This document shows, in pieces, positions 52,015 through 60,013 of a stretch of 64,000 bases of DNA. A program made the position numbers and the translations under genes. The DNA comes from Chersky-840 sp963811775. Its GTDB lineage: Bacteria > Actinomycetota > Acidimicrobiia > Acidimicrobiales > UBA8190. Below the pieces are notes generated by a model that saw nothing but the letters and a program-made list of their open reading frames with translations, was not told where the DNA came from and made no database searches. Numbering within the stretch: the stretch's first letter is position 1; each line of letters starts with the position of its first letter. Where the stretch lies: contig CAWESO010000019.1 of NCBI GenBank assembly GCA_963811775.1, positions 186,001 to 250,000 on the forward strand, given 5' to 3'.

Positions 52015-53193
52015 ATGTTCCTGGAGGAGTCCCCCGAGCAGCTGGCCCTGCGCCAGGAGTTGCGCGAGTACTACGCCGACTTGCTCACCGACGAGGTACG
52101 CCAGGGCATCGGCGAGGTCGGCGAGGGCGGCGAGCTGTGGCGCCAGGTCGTGGGCCGTATCGGCAAGGACGGCTGGCTGGGCATCGGGTGGCCGAAGGAG
52201 TTCGGGGGCCAAGGCCGGCCCGCCACCGACCAGTTCATCTTCTTCGACGAGACCCGCCGGGCCAGCGCCCCGTTCCCGTTCGTGACCGTGAACACCGTGG
52301 GCCCGACCATCATGCGCTTCGGCAGCGACGAGCAGAAGTCGTTCTTCCTGCCCGCCATCCTGGCCGGCGAGGTCAACTTCGCCATCGGCTACACCGAGCC
52401 CGAGGCGGGGACGGACCTGGCGTCACTGCAGACCCGGGCCGTGCGCGACGGCGACGAGTACGTGGTCAACGGCGCCAAGGTCTTCACGAGCGGCGCCGAC
52501 ATGGCGGACTACATCTGGCTGGCGGTGCGCACCAACCCCGACGGGCCCAAGCACAAGGGCATCTCCATCCTGGCCATGCCCACCGACTCGCCCGGGTTCT
52601 CGTGGAGCCCCATCGTCACCGTGGCCGGCGCGAGGACCACCGCCACCTACTACTCCGACGTGCGCGTGCCCGTGGGGCAACTGGTGGGCGCCGAGAACGA
52701 AGGCTGGCGGATGATCACCACGCAGCTGAACCACGAGCGCGTGGGCCTCGCCGCCTGGAGCGGGTTCGCGTCGCAGCTGTACGAGGAGGTGGCGGCGTGG
52801 GCGGCGAGCACCCGCACCCCCGACGGCCCGTCGCTGCTCGACCTCGGATGGGTGCAGTCGGACCTGGCCCGGTGTCGGGCCGAGCTCGAGGCCATGTACC
52901 TCCTGAACTGGCGTATGGCCACCGCCGTGTCGAACGAGACCATGAGCCCGGCCGACTCCTCCATGGTGAAGATCTTCGGGGTGGAGCGCAGCATCGACAT
53001 CTACCGGCGCCTGCTCGGCATCGTGGGGGCCGGGGGCTATCTCTCCCCGGACTCGCCTGGTGCGGTCCTGGCCGGCCGGCTCGAGCGCACCGCCCGCCAC
53101 GCCCAGATCAACACCTTCGGCGGCGGGGTCAACGAGATCCAACGCGAGATCGTGGCCATGGCCGGGTTGGGCATGACCCGGGCCTCACGGTGA
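52015..53193 (+). CDS. fadE29: Acyl-CoA dehydrogenase, FadE29-like (ChsE2-type)
   Basis: A 392-aa dehydrogenase. It starts MFLEESPEQLALRQELREYY, which lines up with mycobacterial FadE29; GWLGIGWPKEFGGQGRP, AIGYTEPEAGTDLASLQTRAVRDG and ITTQLNHERV and the end TFGGGVNEIQREIVAMAGL are almost the same as in FadE29. FadE28-FadE29 (ChsE1-ChsE2) dehydrogenates the C22 propanoyl side chain intermediate. ATG 52015 is preferred over GTG 52003 for this reason. It is the first of five coupled genes; its stop overlaps the ChsH2-like start (GTGA). Confidence 0.9.
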   Translation: MFLEESPEQLALRQELREYYADLLTDEVRQGIGEVGEGGELWRQVVGRIGKDGWLGIGWPKEFGGQGRPATDQFIFFDETRRASAPFPFVTVNTVGPTIMRFGSDEQKSFFLPAILAGEVNFAIGYTEPEAGTDLASLQTRAVRDGDEYVVNGAKVFTSGADMADYIWLAVRTNPDGPKHKGISILAMPTDSPGFSWSPIVTVAGARTTATYYSDVRVPVGQLVGAENEGWRMITTQLNHERVGLAAWSGFASQLYEEVAAWAASTRTPDGPSLLDLGWVQSDLARCRAELEAMYLLNWRMATAVSNETMSPADSSMVKIFGVERSIDIYRRLLGIVGAGGYLSPDSPGAVLAGRLERTARHAQINTFGGGVNEIQREIVAMAGLGMTRASR

Positions 53194-54230
53194 GCGCCGT
53201 GGCGAGAGACACAGCAGGGACCGCGACCGGCGCCGCGACGGACGCCGACGCGTTCCTGGCCCGGGTGCGCGCCTTCGAGGGAAGGTCCAGCGGGCCGCCC
53301 ATGGAGGCGCGCGACGAGGTCAACCAGGCCATGATCCGGCACTGGGTCGACGCCATGGGCGACGACAACCCCGTGTACACCGACGACACGTCGGCCCGGG
53401 CCAACGGCTTTCCTGGTGTGATCGCCCCCGCCACCATGCTCCAGGCCTGGATCATGCGCGGCTACCGCTCCCAGCCGGGGGGGAGCTGGCAAGCCCCCAA
53501 AGAGGCGTCCGGCGCGGCCTCGGCGCAAGAAGAGATGTTCGCGGTGTTCAACGAGGCCGGGTTCACCTCGGTCGTCGCCACGAACTGCGACCAGGAGTAC
53601 GCCCGGCCTCTCGTGCTCGGGGACCGCCTCACGGTGTCCTCGGTCATCGACTCGGTGTCGCCGGAGAAGCACACCGGGCTCGGGGTCGGGCACTTCGTGA
53701 CCACCCGCCTCGAGTTCACCGACCAGCACGGCGAGCGCGTGGCCACCATGCGCTTCCGCATCCTGCGCTTCCGGCCCCAGACGGTGCAGCCCACAGCGGA
53801 GCAGCCCGTGACCGATGCGCCCCTGCGGCCCCGTCCGGCGCTGACCCAGGACATCACCTTCTTCTTCGACGGGGCCCGGCGCGGTGAGCTGCTCATCCAG
53901 CGCTGTGCGAGCTGCGGCGTGCTGCGCCATCCGCCCCGCCCGGCGTGCGCGTCGTGCCACTCGTTCGAGTGGGACACCGTCACCTCGAGCGGACGGGGCA
54001 CGGTCTACAGCTACGTGGTGGTGCACCACCCCCAGGTGCCCGGGTTCGACTACCCGCTGCCCATCGCCGTGGTCGAGCTCGAGGAGGGCACGCGGCTCGT
54101 GGGCGACCTCATCGGCGTCGACCCCGACGACGTGCGCATCGGCATGCCCGTCGTGGTCGAGATGGTGACCGTCGACGACGAGCTCACCATTCCGATGTTC
54201 CGGCCCGTCGATGGGGAAAGGGCGGCCTGA
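53190..54230 (+). CDS. chsH2: ChsH2-like: MaoC-type hydratase domain fused to DUF35 OB-fold
   Basis: A 346-aa two-domain protein. The N-terminal about 210 residues form a hot-dog fold with MIRHWVDAMGDDNPVYTDD and FPGVIAPATMLQAWIM; the C-terminal part is a DUF35 domain with a zinc ribbon (two CxxC: RCASCGVLRHPPRPACASC) and an OB-fold (GRGTVYSYVVVHHP). This is the domain order of mycobacterial ChsH2, which with ChsH1 hydrates the unsaturated steroid side-chain CoA and whose DUF35 part holds Ltp2. All partners are adjacent here. GTG 53190 overlaps the preceding stop; its own stop shares a base with the next start (TGATG). Confidence 0.9.
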   Translation: MSAVARDTAGTATGAATDADAFLARVRAFEGRSSGPPMEARDEVNQAMIRHWVDAMGDDNPVYTDDTSARANGFPGVIAPATMLQAWIMRGYRSQPGGSWQAPKEASGAASAQEEMFAVFNEAGFTSVVATNCDQEYARPLVLGDRLTVSSVIDSVSPEKHTGLGVGHFVTTRLEFTDQHGERVATMRFRILRFRPQTVQPTAEQPVTDAPLRPRPALTQDITFFFDGARRGELLIQRCASCGVLRHPPRPACASCHSFEWDTVTSSGRGTVYSYVVVHHPQVPGFDYPLPIAVVELEEGTRLVGDLIGVDPDDVRIGMPVVVEMVTVDDELTIPMFRPVDGERAA

Positions 54231-55399
54231 TGGAGTTCGACTTCACCGAAGAGCAGCAGGCCGTGTCGGAGGCCGCGGCGGCGATCTTCGCCGGCATGGC
54301 CAGTCCCGAGCGGGTGGGGGAGATCGAGAACACCGACGACCGCTTCGACGCGGCCCTGTGGTCTGAGCTGGCCAAGGCCAACCTTCTCGGCCTCGGCGTC
54401 CCCGAGGCGCACGGCGGGTCGGGCCTGGGCCTGACCGAGCTGTGTCTCGTCCTCGAGCAGCAGGGCCGGGCCGTGGCCCCGGTCCCGCTGTGGGCCACCA
54501 TCGTGCTCGGGGCGATGCCCCTCGCCGCCTTCGGCTCGGCCGAGCAGCAGGCTCGCTGGCTACCCGGGGTGGCGGCGGGCGACGTCCGGCTCTCCGCCGC
54601 GCTGACCGAGGTCGCCGCCAGCGCGCACAACCTCCCCTCCGTGCGCGCCGAGCGCGACGGCGAGGGCTGGCGCCTGCACGGGACCGCCTTCGCCGTCCCC
54701 CAGGCCCATCTGGCGGCCCGCATCCTCGTCCCCGCCGCCGTCGGTGGCACGCCCGGTGACGGCACCATCGTGGCCATCGTCGACCCGGCCGGCCCGGGCG
54801 CGACCCTCGAGCGCACGACGACGACCGACCACCAGGTCCATCCCCACGTCCATCTCGATGGCGCGCCCGTCGCGGCCGGTGACGTCCTGGCCACACCCGC
54901 CGACGGCGCCGAGGTGGTGCGGTGGATCCTCGACCGGGCCCGCACGGGGCTGTGCGCCATCCAGTTGGGTGTGACCGAGGAGGCGGTGCGGCGCGCCGCC
55001 GCGTATCTCAACCAGCGCCACCAGTTCGGCCGCCCCTTGTCGTCGTTCCAGGGGACCATGCTGCGCGCCGCCGATGCCTACATCGACACCGAGGCCATCC
55101 GGGTCACGACGTGGCAGGCGGCGTGGCGCATCGACGAGGGGCTGGCGGCGACCGAAGCGGTGGCCGTGGCCCACTGGTGGGCGTCGGAAGCGGGCCAACG
55201 CGTCGTGCACGCCACCCAACACCTCCACGGCGGGCTGGGAGCGGACATCTCCTACCCCATCCACCGCTACTTCCTGTGGGGCAAGCAGATCGAGCTGATG
55301 CTGCAGGGCCCGAGCGCCGAGCTCGCCCGTCTGGGGGCCATGCTGGCGGCCCGGTTGCGCACCGGGGACCGCGACGCCGTGGCGGTGGAGGGACCGTGA
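54230..55399 (+). CDS. fadE28: Acyl-CoA dehydrogenase, FadE28-like (ChsE1-type)
   Basis: A 389-aa dehydrogenase subunit. FDFTEEQQAVSEAAAAIF, the central region with weak conservation, LNQRHQFGRPLSSFQGTM and HLHGGLGADISYPIHRYF match the FadE28/FadE27 side. It would pair with the FadE29-like subunit to form the alpha2beta2 enzyme. In Mycobacterium tuberculosis fadE28 and fadE29 are adjacent; here chsH2 lies between them. Overlaps of 1 and 4 nt with its neighbours indicate tight translational coupling. Confidence 0.88.
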   Translation: MEFDFTEEQQAVSEAAAAIFAGMASPERVGEIENTDDRFDAALWSELAKANLLGLGVPEAHGGSGLGLTELCLVLEQQGRAVAPVPLWATIVLGAMPLAAFGSAEQQARWLPGVAAGDVRLSAALTEVAASAHNLPSVRAERDGEGWRLHGTAFAVPQAHLAARILVPAAVGGTPGDGTIVAIVDPAGPGATLERTTTTDHQVHPHVHLDGAPVAAGDVLATPADGAEVVRWILDRARTGLCAIQLGVTEEAVRRAAAYLNQRHQFGRPLSSFQGTMLRAADAYIDTEAIRVTTWQAAWRIDEGLAATEAVAVAHWWASEAGQRVVHATQHLHGGLGADISYPIHRYFLWGKQIELMLQGPSAELARLGAMLAARLRTGDRDAVAVEGP

Positions 55400-55860
55400 G
55401 CACGATCCGGGCGCAGACGCTGCGCTTCGACGAGGTGGCCGTGGGCGACGCCCTCCCCGAGCTCGCCATCCCGCTCGATCGGACCCTGATCATGGCCACG
55501 GCCATCGCCTCGCGTGACTACCAGGACGTCCACCACGACCCCGGCCTGGCCGTCGAGCGCGGGTCGCCCGACATCTTCATGAACATCTTGAGCACGAACG
55601 GCTTCGTGGGACGCTTCGTCACCGACTGGGCCGGGCCCGGCGCGGTGATCGAGTCGGTGTCGATTCGCCTGGGCGCCCCGAACTACCCCGGCGACACCAT
55701 GACGCTCACGGGGACCGTCGCCACGGCCGAGGTCCCCGCCGGTCGTGCCGACGGCCGCGGCGTGGTCGAGGTGACCGTGCGAGGGGCCAACAGCCGCGGC
55801 GACCACGTGACGGGAACGGTCCGTCTGTCCCTGCCCCGTGACGGTGCGGGCACTTCATGA
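55396..55860 (+). CDS. chsH1: ChsH1-like MaoC-family enoyl-CoA hydratase
   Basis: A 154-aa single hot-dog protein. The hydratase-2 motif is complete: ATAIASRDYQDVHHDP, with the catalytic Asp and His, followed by FMNILSTNGFVGRFVTDW. In mycobacteria ChsH1 supplies the active site and ChsH2 binds the substrate. GTG 55396 overlaps the FadE28-like stop by 4 nt. The gene is followed after 10 bp by the Ltp2-like gene. It is slightly longer than mycobacterial ChsH1, mainly at the C-terminus. Confidence 0.9.
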   Translation: MSTIRAQTLRFDEVAVGDALPELAIPLDRTLIMATAIASRDYQDVHHDPGLAVERGSPDIFMNILSTNGFVGRFVTDWAGPGAVIESVSIRLGAPNYPGDTMTLTGTVATAEVPAGRADGRGVVEVTVRGANSRGDHVTGTVRLSLPRDGAGTS

Positions 55861-55870
55861 GGTCGGTGCG

Positions 55871-57070
55871 ATGAGCGCGAGGTCCCCCCGTCGTCATAGC
55901 TTCGCGGGCACCACCGCCATCAGCGGGATCGGTGCCACCGAGTTCTCCAAGGAGTCGGGCCGGAGCGAATTGCGGCTCGCCACCGAAGCCGTCGCCAGCG
56001 CCCTCGACGACGCCGGGCTCACCCCGTCCGACGTCGACGGCCTCGTCACTTTCGCGGCCGACACCAACCCCGAGATCGAGGTGGCCCGCACGCTCGGCAT
56101 GGGGGACCTCACGTTCTTCAGCCGCATCCACTACGGCGGCGGCGCGGCGTGCGCCACCGTGCACCAGGCCGCCATGGCCGTCGCCAGCGGCGTGGCCGAC
56201 GTCGTGGTCTGCTACCGGGCCTTCAACGAGCGCTCGGGGCACCGCTTCGGCACCGGCGTGCAGGGGCGTGCCCCCGTCGCCAACGCCGAGAACGCCCACT
56301 TCTCGTGGTACGCACCGCAGGGCCTGCTCACCCCGGCGTCGTGGGTGGCGATGTTCGCCCAGCGCTACCTGCACGCCACCGGGGCCAGCACCGAGGACTT
56401 CGGACGCGTGGCGGTGGCCGACCGCGCCTTCGCGGCGACCAACCCCGCCGCCTGGTTCTACGGCAAGCCCATCACCCTCGAGGACCACCAGGCCTCGCGC
56501 TGGATCGTCGACCCGCTGCGCCTGCTCGATTGCTGCCAGGAGTCCGACGGCGGCCAGGCCATCGTGGTCACGAGCCTGGAGCGCGCCCGCGACGGCGCCA
56601 AGGCGCCGGCGGTGATCGAGGCCGCGGCGCAGGGGTCGGGCGCCCAGCAGGACATGATGACCTCGTACTACCGCGACGACATGACACACCTGCCGGAGAT
56701 GGGCGTGGTGGCGCGCCAGCTGTGGGAGACCTCGGGCCTCGGCCCCGACGACATGCAGTGCGCGGTGCTCTACGACCACTTCACCCCGTTCGTGCTGTAC
56801 CAGCTCGAGGAGCTCGGCTTCTGCGAGTGGGGTGAGGCCAAGGAATTCCTCCGCGACGGCCACATCGGCCCCGGCGGCAAGCTGCCCACCAACACCCACG
56901 GCGGCCAGCTCGGTGAGGCCTACATCCACGGGATGAACGGCATCGCCGAAGGCGTGCGCCAGGTGCGGGGCACGGCGGTGAACCAGGTGGAGGGGACCGA
57001 GCACATCGTCGTCACCGCCGGCACCGGCGTTCCCACCAGTGGCCTGGTGCTCGGCGTCGACCGGCGCTGA
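55871..57070 (+). CDS. ltp2: Ltp2-like thiolase-fold retro-aldolase
   Basis: A 399-aa thiolase-superfamily protein of the lipid-transfer type. ISGIGATEFSKESGR, GMGDLTFFSRIHYGGGAACATVHQAA, YDHFTPFVLYQLEELGFC and NTHGGQLGEAYIHGMNG are diagnostic. Catalytic Cys residues of true thiolases are not in the usual places, which fits Ltp2, a retro-aldolase that releases propionyl-CoA from the hydrated C22 side chain, with the DUF35 domain of ChsH2. ATG 55871. It is last in the operon, followed by a hydrolase gene after 80 bp. Confidence 0.9.
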   Translation: MSARSPRRHSFAGTTAISGIGATEFSKESGRSELRLATEAVASALDDAGLTPSDVDGLVTFAADTNPEIEVARTLGMGDLTFFSRIHYGGGAACATVHQAAMAVASGVADVVVCYRAFNERSGHRFGTGVQGRAPVANAENAHFSWYAPQGLLTPASWVAMFAQRYLHATGASTEDFGRVAVADRAFAATNPAAWFYGKPITLEDHQASRWIVDPLRLLDCCQESDGGQAIVVTSLERARDGAKAPAVIEAAAQGSGAQQDMMTSYYRDDMTHLPEMGVVARQLWETSGLGPDDMQCAVLYDHFTPFVLYQLEELGFCEWGEAKEFLRDGHIGPGGKLPTNTHGGQLGEAYIHGMNGIAEGVRQVRGTAVNQVEGTEHIVVTAGTGVPTSGLVLGVDRR

Positions 57071-57150
57071 GCGACCGAGGACACGCGGAGCACCCCGGTC
57101 CGGCCCGACGCGTCGCGGCGGCCCGGGACGCAGTAGAACGGGGACCCGAG

Positions 57151-58137
57151 ATGGTGGACCGCATCGACTACGACGAGTTCGGCCTGTTCCACGAGAACGC
57201 CGCCGAGTACGGCCTGGCCTTCGACGCCCCGCCGACGGTGCGGCGCGTCGCGGTCGAGGTGGCCCCGGGTCGCACGCTGAGCGCCCTGGTGTGGAAGAAC
57301 GCCGAGCCCGAGTTGGTGCTCCTGCACGGGGGAGCGCAGAACGCCCACACCTGGGACACCGTGGCCATGGCTCTCGACCGCCCGCTGGTGGCGATCGACC
57401 TGCCCGGCCACGGCCACTCCGACGGTCCCGGGCCACGCGCCGCAGGACAGCTCGATGTCGAGGCCAACGCCGTCGAGGTCGCGGCGGTCGTCCGTGCGCT
57501 CGCGCCGCGCGCCCGGGCCGTGGTGGGGATGTCGCTCGGGGGGCTCACCGCCATCGCCCTGGCCAAGGAGGCTCCGGACCTGGTGCGCAAGGTCATGCTG
57601 GTGGACGTGGTGCCCGGGATCAAGGGCGAGCGGGCCAGGCACATCAGCGACTTCGTGAACGGCCCTCGCACCTTCCCGAGCTTCGACGAGCTGCTGGAGT
57701 TGACGGTGCAGTTCAACCCGACGCGCTCGGTGTCGTCGCTGCGACGTGGCATCCTGCACAACGCCGAGCAGCAGGAGGACGGGACGTGGGTGTGGCGCTG
57801 GGCGCGCCATCGGCCTCCCGTCCCTGCCGGCGGAGCCGGGCGCGGACGCGAAGCCGAACCCGGTGCCGACCGAGCCGGTGCCGAGGTGACCTCGAGCACG
57901 GCGACCGATTCCTTCTACGACCGGTTGTGGCAGTCGCTCGAGTCGGTCGAAGTGCCGGTCCTGCTGGCCCGGGGCATGCGGGCCGACTCCGTCCTCGGTG
58001 ACGAGGACGAGGAGGAACTGCGCCGGCGCGTCCCCTCGGCCCAGGTCGTCCACGTCCAGGGCGCGGGCCACAGCCTGCAGGGCGACACCCCTTTGGAGCT
58101 CGCCGCGCTCATCGAGGCCTTCGTCTTCGCGCCGTGA
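57151..58137 (+). CDS. Alpha/beta hydrolase
   Basis: A 328-aa alpha/beta hydrolase. LVLLHGGAQNAHTWDTV (oxyanion), the nucleophile in VVGMSLGGLTA, and the His in VQGAGHSLQGD form the triad with an Asp in GMRADSVLGDED. A low-complexity Pro/Gly/Ala/Glu-rich insert of about 25 residues (after WRWARHRPP) sits in the cap region. ATG 57151 is preceded by GGGGACCCGAG. It may belong to the steroid operon, as thioesterase or ester-cleaving enzyme, but the substrate is unknown. Confidence 0.85.
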   Translation: MVDRIDYDEFGLFHENAAEYGLAFDAPPTVRRVAVEVAPGRTLSALVWKNAEPELVLLHGGAQNAHTWDTVAMALDRPLVAIDLPGHGHSDGPGPRAAGQLDVEANAVEVAAVVRALAPRARAVVGMSLGGLTAIALAKEAPDLVRKVMLVDVVPGIKGERARHISDFVNGPRTFPSFDELLELTVQFNPTRSVSSLRRGILHNAEQQEDGTWVWRWARHRPPVPAGGAGRGREAEPGADRAGAEVTSSTATDSFYDRLWQSLESVEVPVLLARGMRADSVLGDEDEEELRRRVPSAQVVHVQGAGHSLQGDTPLELAALIEAFVFAP

Positions 58138-58138
58138 T

Positions 58139-58172
58139 CGCCCACGCGCGCCCTGTCCGGGCGCGGGTGGCG
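58139..58172. terminator. Stem-loop between convergent genes
   Basis: CGCGCCC (58147-58153) pairs with GGGCGCG (58159-58165) around TGTCC; the outer part CGCCCAC/GTGGCG extends the stem with a mismatch and a bulge. It lies in the 39-bp gap between the hydrolase stop and the small membrane protein stop, as expected of a bidirectional terminator. No T-tract follows. Confidence 0.65.
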
Positions 58173-58176
58173 GGGA

Positions 58177-58407
58177 TCAGCCCAGTCGCCGGTCGCGCCG
58201 TCGTCGCGCCATGACGCCGGCGAGCACCCCGAAGACCGTTCCCCCGCACAGATCGGCGACGAGCGTCGTGGTGCCGGCCGCGTCCCAGACCGCGCTGGCA
58301 CCGAAGGAGGCCCCGGCGAACACCGCGCCGGCGGCGACACCCCAGCCCACCGGGTGGGCATAGGCCCACCGGTTCACGCGGTGTGACGACACGGGGCGAC
58401 GGGCCAC
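58177..58407 (-). CDS. Small membrane protein
   Basis: A 76-aa protein with two hydrophobic segments (GWGVAAGAVFAGASFGASAVW and TTLVADLCGGTVFGVLAGVMA), about residues 22-42 and 46-66, and a basic tail (RRRRDRRLG). It starts at GTG 58407. No family recognised. Convergent with the hydrolase gene, about 65 bp downstream of the gene at 58473. Confidence 0.6.
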   Translation of the reverse strand: MARRPVSSHRVNRWAYAHPVGWGVAAGAVFAGASFGASAVWDAAGTTTLVADLCGGTVFGVLAGVMARRRRDRRLG

Positions 58408-58472
58408 AACCTCAGGTTACGGCGCGCGGTGCGGCGCCTGGAGGTCAGAGCCGGCGGTCTGCGGCGCCCGGG

Positions 58473-58754
58473 TCAGTGACGGCGGTCGAGATGCGACCCC
58501 GCGACGCCGCGGTCGCGCTCGTAGCGTCGTTCGATACGGACGTCGTCGAAGGCGAACACGTCGGGAAAGGCGAGGTCGTCGGACACGCGCCGCAGGTGAT
58601 ACCCGTCGCGGAGCACGGCGATCACTTCGAACCCGCTGCTCCAGTTGCCGAGGAAACGGTCCCGCACGCAGACGGCTCGACCGACTTCCAGGCGGCGGGC
58701 GGGGTCATCGTCGACGGGACGCGTGTGCATCGGTTGGTGCTCGCCCTGGGACAC
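58473..58754 (-). CDS. Small hypothetical protein, SH3-like
   Basis: A 93-aa protein with a probable beta-rich fold (VGRAVCVRDRFLGNWSSGFE, VIAVLRDGYHLRRVSD). I do not recognise a family. GTG 58754 is preceded by AGGAGG at short spacing; ATG 58730 is a possible start as well. Polar, no membrane segment. A small-domain, possibly nucleic-acid- or protein-binding, role is only a guess from the fold-like pattern. Confidence 0.5.
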   Translation of the reverse strand: MSQGEHQPMHTRPVDDDPARRLEVGRAVCVRDRFLGNWSSGFEVIAVLRDGYHLRRVSDDLAFPDVFAFDDVRIERRYERDRGVAGSHLDRRH

Positions 58755-58862
58755 CCCACCTCCTGAATGCTCCCTTAGCCTTCGGCACGGGGGCCGGAAG
58801 ACTTTAGGGAGGCGCCCTCGTCGCGAAGTGCCTGGCGTCGCGCTCGCGCCGTGCCCCTCCCG

Positions 58863-59924
58863 CTACGGGGCGGGCGGCTCGGGTGGGACCTCGACACCGG
58901 CGCGCGCCAGCACCTCGAGGACGCTGTCGCGCGTGACGACCCAGATCCCTTGGCGCCGCTCCGCCCCACCGGTGAACGACGGCGTCGACCCGTCGGCGAG
59001 CCCGAGGGCGAACACGACCTCGGCGGTGTCGGGATCCGAGAAGCGCAGCCGCTCGACCCGCGTCGAGCCCGGCCGCAGCGGATGGCGGTCCGCGGCGCGA
59101 GCCAGCAGGGGCACGAGGTCCGCGAGCCCGGCCCGGCCCGCGTGGTCCACTGTCGCCGGTCCGAAGAGGCCCCGGAAGGCAGCCACGATCTCGTCCACGG
59201 CCGCGTCGTCGGGCGCGGTGCCGAACACCCGGGGCGGGAAGGGCAGCTCCTCGTCCGACGCCGCCTCGCCGTGCTCGAGCACGCCGGCCGCCGTGGCGAC
59301 ACAGCCTTCGCAGATCGTGGCCTTTCCGCTCGTCACATGGCGGCCGGCCTCCCACAGGTCGCGCCCGCAGAACGAGCACGTGCGCGCGGCGGGGCTGCGT
59401 CGCAGCCGTCCGACCGCGCCCCGAGCCAGTCGCGCCGACCGCCGCACCAAGTCCTCCGCCGCCGGCCCTTCGGGTCGGGTGGCGCCGCCGGAATAGCCCC
59501 CCAGCAACTCGAGGACCCCGGAGCGGACCTGTCCCGGCTCGGCACCGAGGCGCACGAGGACGGTCGCGGCCACTCCCTCGCCCTCGCGGACGATGCCGAG
59601 CAGCAGGTGTTCGGTGCCGATGTAGTTGTGGCCGAGGTCCAGGGCCTCACGCAGCGCCAGCTCGAGGACCTTCTTGGCCCGCGGCGTGAACGGCGGGGAG
59701 CCCGTCGCCGCGCCCGAGACCGTCACCATGGCCCGGACCTCGTCCCTGACCGCGTCGATGGTGATGTCCAGGCGCTCGAGCGCCTTGGCTGCCACGCCGT
59801 CGTGCTCGGCCACGAGGCCCAGCAGGACGTGCTCGGTCCCGATGAAGCCGTGGCCCAGCAGCTGGGCTTCGGCCTGGGCCAGCACCAGGACACGGCGAGC
59901 CCGATCCGTGAAGCGCTCGAACAC
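58863..59924 (-). CDS. Clp N-domain protein with ClpX-type zinc finger and NTF2-like C-terminus
   Basis: A 353-aa protein with an unusual domain order. Two Clp_N repeats come first (FERFTDRARRVLVLAQAEAQ ... GTEHVLLGLVAEHDG and FTPRAKKVLELALREALDLG ... GTEHLLLGIVREGEG), then a ClpX-like zinc finger (CSFCGRDL ... ICEGC, four Cys), then about 130 residues with an NTF2/SnoaL-like pattern (AAFRGLFGPATVDHAGRAG ... FSDPDTAEVVFALGL). No Walker A or B motif is present, so it has no ATPase and may be an adaptor or substrate-recognition protein for ClpCP/ClpXP. GTG 59924; a TATCCT box 6 nt upstream suggests a leaderless transcript. Confidence 0.82.
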   Translation of the reverse strand: MFERFTDRARRVLVLAQAEAQLLGHGFIGTEHVLLGLVAEHDGVAAKALERLDITIDAVRDEVRAMVTVSGAATGSPPFTPRAKKVLELALREALDLGHNYIGTEHLLLGIVREGEGVAATVLVRLGAEPGQVRSGVLELLGGYSGGATRPEGPAAEDLVRRSARLARGAVGRLRRSPAARTCSFCGRDLWEAGRHVTSGKATICEGCVATAAGVLEHGEAASDEELPFPPRVFGTAPDDAAVDEIVAAFRGLFGPATVDHAGRAGLADLVPLLARAADRHPLRPGSTRVERLRFSDPDTAEVVFALGLADGSTPSFTGGAERRQGIWVVTRDSVLEVLARAGVEVPPEPPAP

Positions 59925-60013
59925 GCCCTCAGGATAGGCCCCAGGTGCCGGCCCGTTCCCGGGCCGACAACGGGCGAACCGTCGCGGGAGGCCGGTCACG
60001 ACGGGGGGCTGCG

